From the NCBI GenBank assembly GCA_029204225.1, contig CM055101.1, forward strand, positions 46,365,906 through 46,429,905: a DNA stretch of 64,000 nt. The letters are read 5' to 3'. The notes below the pieces were generated by a model. It was not told the DNA's origin. It searched no databases and worked only from the letters and a program-made list of their open reading frames with translations. The stretch comes from Diphasiastrum complanatum. Lineage: Eukaryota > Streptophyta > Lycopodiopsida > Lycopodiales > Lycopodiaceae. The translations under genes were made by a program, and so were the position numbers. Shown here piece by piece: positions 23,801 to 32,958 of the stretch. The number at the start of each line of letters is the position of its first letter. Position 1 is the stretch's first letter.

Positions 23801-26250
23801 AGATTCGACTTGTCTCAACATCAAATATTTGATATGCTTTGTGTGATGTCGAGTATCCAATGAAGATACTCCTGCTGCTAACAGGGTCAAGCTTCTTTCT
23901 CAGATTAGAGGGAATGTGTACATAGCAAAGACAGCCAAACATTTGGATTTGTAGCCATAGAAAGCTTCGAAGGGAGTCTTTGAGTCGACTGCTTTGGTAC
24001 TCGAATAGTTCTGCAGATAGCAAGCTGTTGAAATAGCTTCAGCCCAAAAGTTCTTGGTGAGCTGAGCATTTGACATCATTGATCAAGCTGCATTTAGCAA
24101 TGTTCGGTTCTTCCTTTCGGCTATTCCATTCTGCTATGGTGTGTAGCTGGTGGTGAACTGATGATGAATGCCGAGTGATGCCAGATAGTCAAATATTTCG
24201 TTTGATAGAAACTCTCCTCCGCTATCTGTACGAAGGGTCTTGAGTCGTTGACCAGTCTGTGTCTCAACGAACTGTTTGAAGTCTTTGAAACAGTTGAATG
24301 CCTCAGACTTGTTCCTAATGAACATGATGCTGGTAACTCTAGAATAATCATCGATAAAAGTGATAAAATACAGTGCAAAACCCAGAGAGGGAGTACTCAT
24401 AGGCCCACACAGATCACTATGTATTAATTCTAGAATGGACTTAGCTCTAGTGGCTTGTCTCTTTGGGAATCTTCATCTAGGCTGTTTGCCTAGTAGGCAC
24501 ATCTCACAGACATGTCGAATGTCAGTGGAGGCAACATTAAAGTTTAGATCCTTGACCATGAAATTACGATGCATATACAAGATTGATCTCATGTTTAGAT
24601 GTCCTAATCTTCGATGCCATAATTTGGCATTTGAAGTACTCACATTAGTTGAGAGTGCATATTCGTGACTCAAAATGTACAAATTACCTTCTTTGTTTCC
24701 AGAGAAGATTTCTTTATCGTTCTTGTCCAGAATGGTACATTGTCTTGAATTGAATGTGGCTCTGTAGCCTTGGTCAGTGAGCTTGCTAATTGACAATAAA
24801 TACTTGGTCAGCTTGGGTATGTAAAGTACATCCTTGAGCAACGTCAATTTATCGTTTGGAAGATAAAGGCAAACAGATCCTTTGCCTTCGATCTGCAATG
24901 CACTTGAGTCACTGAAGTAGACATACTTTGAATCTGCTGATGTGAGGTCTTCGAATAAGGAGTTACATGAAGTCATGTGCTAAGAAGCACCAAAATCGAG
25001 GTACCAATCCATGGCTCCTCTAATTGGTTCATCATCAGCAGTATTGGGTCGTCATGAGAGGTTCTGGCAGAATCGGATCCTCCATCCTGCTGCATCTTCT
25101 TCTTGCCTTCGTTATGCCTGAGAACTCATGCTGTCGATTGTGCTGTTGTGATTGCTGATCTGAATCAGTTTGCTCAGCTTTTGTCTTCTTGTCCTTTGAA
25201 GATTTCTTCTTCGGGAGCTGTTGCTTATTCAAATAGAGAGCGACTGTCTTCATATTCGACGTGGATAAGCTTTTCTTTCTTACTTCTTCCTGCAATAAAC
25301 TTGCTTTCACCTTTTGCAGAGACAGGTCAGGAGCAATGCTAAGTAGCAATACTAGATTGTCGTAAGGAGGAAGACTAGACAGAAGAGACATGTTAGCATC
25401 TTCGTTTGATATTGGCGAACCTACTGCAGCTAACTGATTGAGTATCTGCTTAAATTCATTTAGATGATCAGTAACTGAGGTCCTTTCACTCATTTTGAGT
25501 GACATGAACTTCTTCCTCAAGAAGAGGTGAGTCGATACATCTGTCGTTTCGTATAGACCAGTAAGAATGTCCCATGCTTCTTTGGAGCGCGGATTTCTGA
25601 AGATGTTCCTTCCATGATGAATGAACTTAGTATAGTAAACAATTTCAAATACTAATAGTAGTTAGGAATGAGGCTCTGATATCACTCTGTTGGGGTGCTC
25701 TCAAATAAATTAGGTGCTAAATAGGAAACACAGCTCCAACATAGAGAACTTCACATGATCTTTACCCCAAAACTACAACATCAACATTGACTTAGATCGA
25801 ATGGAGGAATGTCTTCGTAGATGTCAGAGACAACCACGAAGGGAGCGAATAATTAGGCGTTTGAGACAGCCATGCTTTCTTCGAGTTTAGACATTCCGAA
25901 TTGAGTGAGTGTCAATAGAGAATGAAAATTATCAGAAAGTATTCGCAGTGCAATACACATAAGGAAATAGAGAATCTGAACTAAGCAGTTGTGAATACAA
26001 CGATCAGATCACAATCATGTGCCCAGGAATGGTTCACAGTAATGGCGCAAAGTGAATTGTGACGTGGTCTGTGTTTGGACAGGGCAGTGTGGATGACGTG
26101 GATCTCGAACTCAAAGACCTTGAGTTCGTAGGTGATCGAAGAGGATGTAGTCGAAGATCTCGAACTCGAAGAGTTTGTCGTTGATCCTGCTTCTGCTCCA
26201 GTTGATTGATTGCACAGACGTTCAACTTCAGTGAGTAAGATTGAAAAGTT

Positions 26251-26340
<90 letters not shown>

Positions 26341-29300
26341 GTACATAGTGTATTGGTGCTCAGGACGAACTCGAATGATTCGTGTTCTGATGACTCAAAC
26401 TTGAATGATTCTAATTCTGGTGAGTTGGAATGATGCTTAATTCCAACAGTTTCGAGCCTTTCTTTTTTTGCTTGTTAGAGCTCTTGTTTGTATAAAGGGC
26501 GTGAGAGTTGACATCAAGAATTTGGAGGATTTGTTCCTTCGATTCTCTTCCTGCAGCAACATAACAATGACCGTTGATAGAGTCAGCTCTGGGTGTGTCG
26601 TGATGACTATTACCTAGCCTTCGTATGTTTTGGCAAGTACAAAAGCAGCGTCATTACTACGTCTTGATCATCTATGACTGATTCGACAACGACCATTTGT
26701 TGCAGTAGGTTCTTGAACTGGTTGATGTGATTCTGTAACGAATCACCATTTGCCATCTTGAGGGAGAAGAATCTCCCTCTGAGATGTAGCTTGGAAGCTA
26801 CGTCTTGCACATCGTACAATGTGCTGAAGATATCCCAGACGTCTTTCGATGTCTGAGCTTCAAATACATGGCCGATTTGTGTATCTGATATGTTGAGGCA
26901 CCTTTAGCTTCCATCGAGAGATTGCAACACCGTCTTCTTTGGATCTGATCTTTGCACCTGTGACAACATCATACAACTCCTTTGCCATTAGCATAGTTTT
27001 CATCTTAAATTTCCACAGGTGATAATTGAATCCATTGAGCTTGTCCATGATGGGACCAGCCTTGCATGGGGAATCCATGTGGAGGTTAGTCTAGGTGTTA
27101 GAACAAGAAAACAATTATTCTATCAGGCGATAGAATCAAGTTCTGTGGGAAGCTTGAGAGCTATGAAGATAGCTCTAATACCATATTTGGCTCATATAAA
27201 GCTCTGCTACCATGCTGGGAATCACTCAGGTCGAGGAAGCTAGGGATGATGGAGTGAAGGATTCCTCGATGCATGGACTATGCGTAGTTGCAATCATTCT
27301 CAGGGCAGTTGCACAGTAGTGGGAGCGGTTAGTATAGGTGACTAGCTTTATTTTTAGTGGTGCCGCCTCAACATTCGAGTTGACAATTTGTTTGAGTCAA
27401 GTCGAGTCGAATTGAAGTCAAATAACTCGACATTTTGATTGTTGAGTGGATACTTATTGTCGAATCCTGTGTACTTCTGCAGATTGTGCGACAATGCTTG
27501 TAAATATGCAACAATATGATGAATTGAGATTTAGGAGAGTAGAGGACTAAATCCAACACTTTTTTTGCTTTTTCTTAGAGAATAAAGCTAACGACTTATC
27601 TTTGTAGATTAATCTGATATTTTTTTCCTCATTTCTTCTTGGAGAAGAATGGGTGTGACATTCTGGAGTCTTAATCCAATTTGGGTACTAATAAGCATTA
27701 TGAAATGCTTGTATGTCTGGTAAGGGGATCATAACTAGTTAGTTGCTTTCTTGATAGAAGAAAGTAAGAAGATGACAATGCATCAAGACTATTAATAAGA
27801 GTGTGCTTAGAAGGACATTGCTCTTTTGTTCTTGCTATTTCTCTCTCTCTCACTATCGCTTCTCGCGAAGTAATCTTTTAAGAGTTTTAAAATGTCTATA
27901 CATCGACATATGTTGCTACTGTTCTGTACTCATCCGATGATGGATTATGTACAATAACAATCTTAACTAATCTGCAACTAAGTGGTAATGAATGCCTTCA
28001 TTTATTGATAATGATAGAAGTCACCATAAGCAAAATATGAAGCTGTCGAAGCACAATCATGAATCTTGAATAATATTTTGAAGATATCACTCCGCACAAT
28101 ACTTCAACTCTCAAGTAGTGTGGAAGGGGGCCTCAGGCACTCTCGTGCTTGGGGTCCCGAATTCCCTATGTCTTATTGATATATTTCACTTGTCCATCTC
28201 CATACATGGCAATCCGTCCTGAATCACAAGCAACTTGAAAATCTTCTCTGCTCTTCAACTTGCATAGATGTAAGGTCATCATACAAAAAATTAGTCGTTC
28301 CCTTTAATTTGGCTTTAAGATGTAATACTGCTCTTTGTTCTTCTAGAGATGTAAAGCGGATGATAAGGGTAGCACTATCTTTTTTGTTATGATGACCTGA
28401 TTTGGTGCCCAAGAAACGACTAGCCTCTTGCATGGCATCTTGGGTATTGGGAATATCTCTCACTCACACATTGTGTGCTTTTCAATCTCTCTCCAAAGTA
28501 ACACTATTCATAGGTAAAGACTTACCGTCATCTTTCGTGAGTAATGAGGCCTGCCCAAGATTTTGTAGCTTCTTTATGTTGGAGTCAGATCAAACATGAG
28601 GGTCCGGGCCGGACGTGGGCATTCCACGTCTGCGTTTGGCGTCCGGACCCGGACTCGTCCGACCCTCGGACGCGTCCATATTTTTTTTTATTTTTTTTAT
28701 TTTTGGCTAAGAAAATAAAAAAAAAAATTAAAAATAAAAAACGGACGCGTCCGGGGACACACACGCACCCCTGGCGCGTCCGCGTCCGCCGGACGCAGAC
28801 GCGGACGCGCATCCGGACGTGCGTTTGGACGCAGGGGTCACTTCCTTAGTGTTGGACCAATTCTTGTTCAAGCCCTTGGATCTTTGTGAAGGCATGTATC
28901 GGTGCCCCTTAATTTGCTGAGTTCATCTTGAAAAGCAGTAATCTAGGTGCTCATTTGGGATTTGTCTTCCACCAATGATTTGACATTCACTTTGAGCTAC
29001 AACATTTCATTATTCACAACCCGGAACTCCATTTTTCATTGTTGAAGACTGGAAGTGACATATATTGTTCATATGCGTGAGTAGGGGAGTAAGTATTATG
29101 GAAGGTGCCAGGCACATGACATTTTGCATGGTTAGGATTTCCATAAATTTTAGGCGAAGCCTGGAGGGGCCAAGTTGCCGGGCACGACTTTCTGCCCAGT
29201 AAGGATTTCCAGAAATTTTAGGCGAGGCCCGGAGGGGCCAAGCCTAAAATCTTTGGAAAGCCGAACGGGGCCAATTGTTCTGTTCCTCGACACCTTCCAT

Positions 29301-30539
29301 TGCGCAATGGGTATACCTTTGACTTTTTTTCACATGAATTTAATGAAATGTAATGAGCACTTCGACCCTAACTGACCATTCTATGCAAGCCACGTGGCAT
29401 CCATAATAGGCCTGATGCGAGGAGAGGAAATGGGCTTGACATGAGGGAAGGAAAGCACAGGCAACTAAAGCAGTGACACATTCTGCTTTTTAGGCTACCC
29501 AAAAAATGGGCATAATAAGCAACATGTATCCATAATGTAGTGGGAAGAGGTAGGATATGTCGGAAGTGTGTCAGCGTAGCAGCAAGAATCAAGATTTAAT
29601 ACAGTCTACAACAATGCGCAAATGAACAAATTAGTAGTGTAGACAAAAATCGCACTCTTTGATTAATCAAAAATAGAGTACATGAGCGTGAAGCAGTGCG
29701 CGATTTTGTGAGGCACAAGAGCAGAGCTTCAATCGCTTGATCGTTGCTAGATAAATTCTGCCTTACATTCCATTCAAACTTCGGACTTTTATTATACACA
29801 CACTTGATTGACTTGTTGATGATTGCAGATCCATGTTCAATATTTGAAAGTGAATCTACTTAATTTACTAAAGCCGCCTATAGTAGATAGCCGTCATTGT
29901 ATCAGTAAATCTATACAAAGCAGGCTGATTGTCAACGTCGTCCTTCTGATCACGACGTGGGTCGGAATCGATTGACAGTATCAAAATAATCCATGTATCG
30001 AATTTTGCCTCATTTTGCCTCCGTATTGAATTTTATAGATTCGACTCGATCTGAGCTGATATCGAAAAGTACAACTCGATTCGAGTCGATCCGGGGTCGA
30101 AAAAATTACGACTCGATTTGAGTCGATCCGGTATCGGAAAAATCTGATTCTGATTTCGATCTTCTGCTTATAACTTTGAGTTCCTTCTTTTGTTTTTGTA
30201 GTAAAGTATATACAGATTTCAGGATGCTCATTACTGAATGGATTTGGACTTGAGCATTAAAATCCAACAGGATAGGAGCAAAGGGAGTGTCAGGGACCTC
30301 ATCATAGATAGAGGGAGAGGATCAGAGCAGCGCTGCCTGAGCAGCAGTTTGCAAGGGCTCAAGTAGTGCTGCTTGAGCCATGACCTGCTCACTAAATGGC
30401 CACATGAGGGAGGGGGCAAAGCCTCCCCCTTCCTCCCTTTTTTACCATGGACGCGGGAGAGAGAGAGAATATGAAATTATTCATTAATTAAATGCATACA
30501 TCAATTGGCAGGATGTTCCTGTCGTTGTCATGGTTTCTT

Positions 30540-30594
<55 letters not shown>

Positions 30595-30849
30595 TGAATG
30601 TAGGCTGTTATGGAGAAAATGTGTTTCAGAGATTTTCCTTGGTCCACGTGTGATTAGGGTTCTGACCAATGAGGTGTCTTTGATGAGAACACGTGTCTTT
30701 CAATTTACCCCATAAAACTAATGTCATTTTGATTGAAACGCTATAAATACCATGCGTGTTCTGGAATGCTGCAAAGCGTGACCTTCAAGATGAAAAGTGT
30801 GACAAGTTAGGGTTTCTCTGAGATTAGGGTTGGGGGGAGGAGAAATAGC

Positions 30850-30909
<60 letters not shown>

Positions 30910-31007
30910 TTCATCTGCGAAATCAATTGCATACAGGATTTGGCAAGATGAAAAGTGTGACAAGTTAGGGTTTCTCTCAGATTAGGGTTCAGGGGAGGAG
31001 AAATAGC

Positions 31008-31063
<56 letters not shown>

Positions 31064-31933
31064 TTCGAATCTGAGAAATCAATTGCATACAGGATTTGGC
31101 AGGATGTTCCTGTCCTTGTCATGATAAGTATGCTTGCTTATTTTTGCCTTCTGGAGCAGCTATTGGTATGTGCAACTTGTCTCACATGAGGTTCTGTATT
31201 ATTTTTGCCACTGTGTTTCAGTGTAAGTAGTTTAAAGCCTAGATAGGTTGCATAGATTGAAAGAGCATTCTTTCAAATCGAAAAACATTCCCTTGCCGAA
31301 ATGTGATGCAGTGTTTTGTTTCAGGTATCATCAATGGGTTCAGGCGCACTTGCAATATCTCTACCTTTTGCTTGTATCTTGGGCATCCTTGCCTCAATTA
31401 CAGCATCAACTCTCGGTAGTGCTAGTTCTACTTAACATCAGAGGTCTTATTGTGCTGCAAATCTGTTTCTGGATCTGCTTATCAGTGATGCTTTTTCATT
31501 TTCATTGCTGCCTTACTAATGATATTTTGATATTTTGCTTTGTTGTAGCCAGCAAAAAATACATCTGGATCTATGCAGTCATGCAATTTAGCCTTGTCAT
31601 TCTTTTCTCACACATTTTCTATTCTGTGGTAAGCTCCTTTATACTCGTGTGAAATGTATGTTGAGAAGCACAGAGATTTAGTGAAATACGTTTGTCTTAA
31701 ACTTATTTCGACTCCTAACACATGCTATACGGTGTACTTCAATAAAGGCTTAGATGCTTTGGATGCGCATGCAGATACGTTTACAAGCAGTCTTGTCAGT
31801 CCTGCTGGCAGCACTTGCTGGTTTTGGTATATCAATGAGTGTAAATGCCTTAATCCTTGAGTACTCAAGCTGGCGTAGGGAGCAAGCCATAAGATTTGCT
31901 AGCTCTGCAACATCAGTGCCAGAGGCAGTATGA
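14211..31933 (+). CDS. Membrane RING-CH (RINGv, MARCH-like) E3 ubiquitin ligase, eight exons
   Basis: The exons are 14211-14342, 15191-15625, 15791-15980, 18005-18290, 31093-31165, 31325-31415, 31549-31628 and 31775-31933 (stop TGA). All introns are GT-AG and all phases match, giving 481 residues. Residues 1-252 are a serine/proline-rich N-terminus with [11 protein letters not shown] and ARSLSVP. The RING-CH domain spans residues 268-315: CRIC, CSC, HEEC, CDVC (C4HC3, two zinc ions). Four hydrophobic segments follow in exons 5-8 ([77 protein letters not shown]). By family knowledge this is a membrane-embedded E2-dependent ubiquitin ligase of the plant RINGv group; its substrate is unknown. 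The start could be ATG 14211 or ATG 14256. Intron 4 is 12.8 kb and full of transposons. Zinc ligands are all intact and no frame break is seen, so the gene is probably active. Confidence 0.9.
15981..18004 (+). other. Intron 3 of the RING-CH gene
   Basis: About 2 kb between exon 3 and the RING-CH exon. It contains the GA microsatellite at 16,026-16,090. Open frames at 16,330-16,746 (minus) and 17,679-18,167 (minus, overlapping exon 4) are unrecognised or antisense shadows. Nothing else was identified. Confidence 0.75.
16026..16090. repeat. (GA)n microsatellite in intron 3
   Basis: About 32 GA units, preceded by a short GT tract at 16,010-16,023. Confidence 0.95.
19391..20246 (-). mobile_element. 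Copia A: integrase fragment
   Basis: Minus-strand translation shows the copia integrase core in two frames: [26 protein letters not shown], then [32 protein letters not shown] and [17 protein letters not shown] frameshift lies near 20,100. After SFKDL the frame breaks up by stops and shifts, although remnants of the C-terminal part remain. RT and RNase H are absent. It is probably the downstream part of the element whose gag lies at 26,449-27,200, since both lie on the same strand and flank copia B. Confidence 0.8.
20247..21002 (-). mobile_element. Copia B 3' LTR
   Basis: A 756-bp segment that is a direct repeat of 25,893-26,448. It begins on the minus strand TGTTGGAATTAAGCA, just after a polypurine tract, and both copies share a (GA)n tract at the same internal place. 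The copy at 25.9 kb lacks about 195 bases between 20,390 and 20,600 of this one. Word arrays of CTCGAACTCGAAG type lie at 20,648-20,735. The low-coordinate border is set by where similarity stops; the expected CA terminus is not clear there. Confidence 0.8.
20804..20889. repeat. (GA)n inside copia B 3' LTR
   Basis: About 43 GA units. The 5' LTR carries a matching tract at 26,255-26,337 at the homologous position, so the tract was part of the element before insertion or has been maintained in both LTRs. Confidence 0.95.
21003..21189 (-). mobile_element. Copia B: RNase H C-terminus and polypurine tract
   Basis: On the minus strand this encodes [38 protein letters not shown] and [11 protein letters not shown], the conserved end of copia RNase H. 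It is followed by the purine run AAGGGGGG directly before the LTR. The upstream part of RNase H does not continue on this strand; it is found inverted next to it at 21,190-22,797. Confidence 0.88.
21646..21878. mobile_element. Foldback element built on GGTTCGAACC words
   Basis: A 233-bp insertion in the RNase H frame, flanked on both sides by ATGGAATAG (21,637-21,645 and 21,879-21,887), a target-site duplication of about 9 bases. Removing it rejoins WNS to [14 protein letters not shown]. Both arms carry repeated GGTTCGAACC, GATTCGAACC and GGTTCGAATC words; the centre is two long T-runs. The ends are partly inverted (GGTTACACC against GTTGCATCAAACC). There is no coding capacity. The TSD length fits Mutator- or hAT-type non-autonomous elements. 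Confidence 0.8.
21950..22686. mobile_element. Solo LTR with 5-bp target duplication
   Basis: The 737-bp segment begins TGTTGACAGATCC and ends CAGAATCAGCCAACA, with inverted TGTTG/CAACA termini. It is flanked by CTCTG at 21,945-21,949 and 22,687-22,691. Excising it restores VAATS directly to [10 protein letters not shown] in frame. No internal region or second LTR is present, so it is the usual product of LTR-LTR recombination. The family is not identified. Confidence 0.88.
22798..25672 (-). mobile_element. Copia B: gag to reverse transcriptase body
   Basis: Reading down the minus strand: gag (25,520-25,035; [20 protein letters not shown]), GAG-pre-integrase (24,976-24,473; [13 protein letters not shown]), integrase core (24,400-23,990; [21 protein letters not shown], then the [12 protein letters not shown] region) and RT (23,518-22,798; [61 protein letters not shown]). 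In the RT the usual YVDD box reads YVDE. Several frameshifts and stops separate the domains, so there is no single polyprotein. RT ends abruptly at CITL where the inversion begins. Confidence 0.88.
25673..25684 (-). mobile_element. Copia B primer-binding site
   Basis: The minus strand reads TGATATCAGAGC, one base different from the tRNA-iMet-complementary TGGTATCAGAGC used by most plant copia elements. A CCCCAACA motif precedes it by three bases, as an LTR end would. The stretch from 25,685 to 25,892 between this site and the clear LTR similarity has no counterpart in the 3' LTR and may be a divergent LTR end or leader. Confidence 0.65.
25893..26448 (-). mobile_element. Copia B 5' LTR
   Basis: A direct repeat of 20,247-21,002 at about 92 percent identity by eye outside the GA tract, with one deletion of about 195 bases. 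It starts TGTTGGAATTAAGC at 26,448 on the minus strand. It carries (GA)n at 26,255-26,337 and CTCGAACTCGAAG-type words at 26,099-26,180. The divergence between the LTRs implies an old insertion. Confidence 0.82.
26449..27200 (-). mobile_element. Copia A: gag N-terminal part
   Basis: The minus strand gives [20 protein letters not shown] and [11 protein letters not shown] (27,078 down), the typical gag start of plant copia, then [20 protein letters not shown] and [14 protein letters not shown] (26,819 down), the UBN2-type gag region. The frame is interrupted between the two. It ends in a lysine-rich stretch exactly at the LTR of copia B. Zinc knuckle, protease and GAG-pre-integrase are missing between here and the integrase at 20,246. 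Confidence 0.82.
27201..27212 (-). mobile_element. Copia A primer-binding site
   Basis: The minus strand reads TGGTAGCAGAGC immediately after an LTR end ...CCCAGCA, one base from the standard TGGTATCAGAGC. A second similar word, TGGTATTAGAGC, lies 25-35 bases further inside. Confidence 0.7.
27213..27558 (-). mobile_element. Copia A 5' LTR
   Basis: A 346-bp segment starting TGTTGGATTTAGTCC at 27,558 and ending ATTCCCAGCA at 27,213 on the minus strand, directly followed by the PBS. It has the TG...CA termini expected. Words of GAGTCGA/TCGACTC type cluster at 27,385-27,440. No second copy lies in the window at the expected place past 19,391, so the 3' LTR is lost or unrecognised. Confidence 0.65.
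28224..29060 (-). pseudogene. Degenerate coding relic, possibly LINE ORF1-like
   Basis: The minus strand can be read, with stops and shifts, as [16 protein letters not shown] and [11 protein letters not shown] (coiled-coil-like), then [16 protein letters not shown] and, from 28,463 to 28,224, [20 protein letters not shown] and [13 protein letters not shown]. The pattern of coiled coil followed by an RNA-binding-like segment ending in DDLT recalls ORF1 proteins of plant L1 retrotransposons. This is a weak resemblance and other origins are possible. The relic is split by the element at 28,585-28,848. Confidence 0.35.
28585..28848. mobile_element. GGACGCGTCC-word element, copy 1
   Basis: A 264-bp element with very GC-rich arms made of GGACGCGTCC, GTCCGGACCCGGAC and GCGTCCGCGTCC words around an A/T-homopolymer core (28,680-28,740). 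A second copy with the same ends lies at 32,665-32,925; both start TCAGA...CATGAGGGTCC and end CTTCCTTA. TGTTGGA occurs just outside both ends here (28,577-28,583 and 28,850-28,856), a possible 7-bp target duplication. No coding capacity. Confidence 0.75.
29094..29310. mobile_element. Small foldback element with internal tandem duplication
   Basis: The ends are tattatggaaggtgccaggc and accttccattgcgcaatgg; the same end motifs in reverse bound 8757-8826. Inside, a ~68-bp segment (aaggatttcc, aaattttaggcga, ggaggggccaa) is present twice in tandem (about 29,103-29,172 and 29,173-29,240). No coding capacity. Confidence 0.6.
29311..30494. other. Non-coding part of intron 4
   Basis: No transposon protein or exon was recognised. 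It contains the CGATTCGAGTCGAT word cluster (30,030-30,160) and a CT/AG-rich patch around 30,300-30,470. Open frames at 29,368-29,799 (minus) and 30,231-30,419 (minus) show no family features. Confidence 0.5.
30030..30160. repeat. CGATTCGAGTCGAT word cluster
   Basis: ACTCGATTCGAGTCGATCCGG and close variants occur at least three times, each followed by GGTCG or GTATCGGAAAAA. Words are nearly self-complementary. It may be an arm of another palindrome-word element like those at 28.6 and 32.7 kb, but no ends could be placed. Confidence 0.6.
30541..30589. repeat. (GA)n microsatellite next to exon 5 copy
   Basis: About 24 GA units directly following the truncated exon 5 copy; followed by gaatgaatgaatg. 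Confidence 0.95.
30853..31058. repeat. Paired (GA)n tracts in the tandem duplication
   Basis: Two GA tracts, 30,853-30,903 and 31,011-31,058, at homologous positions of the two 157-bp tandem copies. Confidence 0.93.
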
Positions 31934-32517
31934 GCACTAGAAGAGGGAAGAAATGCAGAGCTGTTGTAGATCGAGGTACACACTTTTTGCTAATGACAGT
32001 AAGCTCTATCCTCTCAACAAAATAAGACAAGGGCAGCTGACACATCATATGACCAACAGTATTACCAGTAATATTAATTTTCTACCAGTATGAATGCAAA
32101 TTTTTAGTTAGGATAACAATGACATTATTCAAACTTTTGATTATGGCTCCTATGCTCCAATTAAAGATATTGAGCAAAAGCGCATTATACACGGTCCTTG
32201 TGAACAGTTTCCCTTCTAGAGATTGTATAAAGAGTAGATAATTGCACTATGTACTATAGAACATTTGCATTATGTAAAGATAAAGAATGTGACTCAGAAG
32301 CAAACAGATGCTAAGCTTTACTCTGTATAGATTAATTGTATAAAAGATAGAGCTCTATATGTTCCCAGATTCATGCACTAAATTGAATGTTTAGGATAAG
32401 TGTTTCTGGTGTGCATTGTACATTTTTCCAGAATTTTGGAAAGGCTTATTAATTTTCCCCTTACAAGTAGCTTGGGATTAAGTTTTCTTTTTTATCCGTT
32501 ACAATTGAGGTTCAATT

Positions 32518-32519
<2 letters not shown>
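31934..32519 (+). other. 3' flank of the RING-CH gene
   Basis: The 3' untranslated region and terminator of the RING-CH gene should lie here. No unequivocal AATAAA signal could be placed. No other gene was recognised. Confidence 0.5.

Positions 32520-32613
<94 letters not shown>
32520..32613. repeat. (TG)n(TC)n compound microsatellite
   Basis: About 21 TG units followed by about 25 TC units without interruption. Confidence 0.95.
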
Positions 32614-32616
<3 letters not shown>

Positions 32617-32664
32617 TGTATACATCTAAATATAAATATATAAATATATATACATACACATAAT

Positions 32665-32920
32665 TCAGACATGAGGGTCCCCGCCGGATGCGGGCATTCT
32701 GTGTCCGCGTCCGGCGTCCGGACCCGGACGCGTTTGACCCCCAGACGCGGGGTCGAATGCGTCCATATTTTTTTAATTTTTTTTTTGCTAAATAAGACTA
32801 AAAAAAAAAAACAAAAAATGGATGCGTTTGGACACCCCGGACGCGCCCCTGGCGCGTCCGGAGGTCCGGATGCGGACGCGGACACGCGCCCAGGCACGCG
32901 TTCGGACGCACCATCCGCTT

Positions 32921-32925
<5 letters not shown>
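32665..32925. mobile_element. GGACGCGTCC-word element, copy 2
   Basis: Starts TCAGACATGAGGGTCC and ends CGCTTCCTTA, as copy 1 at 28,585-28,848. The arms hold GTCCGGCGTCCGGACCCGG and GGCGCGTCCGGAGGTCCGG runs; the core is T/A-homopolymer-rich (32,767-32,815). It is flanked by microsatellites on both sides, so no target duplication can be recognised. Confidence 0.75.

Positions 32926-32956
<31 letters not shown>
32924..32956. repeat. (TA)n microsatellite
   Basis: About 16 TA units between the GGACGCGTCC element and the foldback element. Confidence 0.95.

Positions 32957-32958
<2 letters not shown>

Larger units (their letters stand above)
18291..31092 (+). other. Intron 4 of the RING-CH gene, transposon-filled
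   Basis: The donor is GTACTT at 18,291 and the acceptor TACAG ends at 31,092. Splicing 18,290 to 31,093 keeps the frame (CG|G). The first 1.1 kb (to 19,390) and 27,559-28,223 show no recognisable element and may be the original intron. Between them lie copia A, with copia B inside it, in minus orientation. Further right are palindrome-word elements, GA repeats and partial copies of exon 5. Confidence 0.85.
30495..31102 (+). repeat. Partial copies of RING-CH exon 5 with GA repeats
   Basis: The exon 5 acceptor region occurs three times. Copy at 30,495-30,535: tgcatacatc then aattggcaggatgttcctgt, with open reading [12 protein letters not shown], after which (GA)n replaces the exon. Copies at 30,789-30,946 and 30,947-31,102 are a ~157-bp tandem duplication (gatgaaaagtgtgacaagtt, a GA tract, then aatcaattgcatacag and GATTTGGCA). 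In the first tandem copy the exon stops after 10 bases; only the last runs into the complete exon 5 (31,093-31,165). The acceptor AG is therefore duplicated at 30,936. Confidence 0.85.

Noticed and set aside
20513-26346. Duplicated short protein-like frames ([15 protein letters not shown] at 20.6 kb and [15 protein letters not shown] at 26.1 kb)
   Set aside because: They are the same part of the two copia B LTRs; conservation reflects LTR duplication, not a gene.
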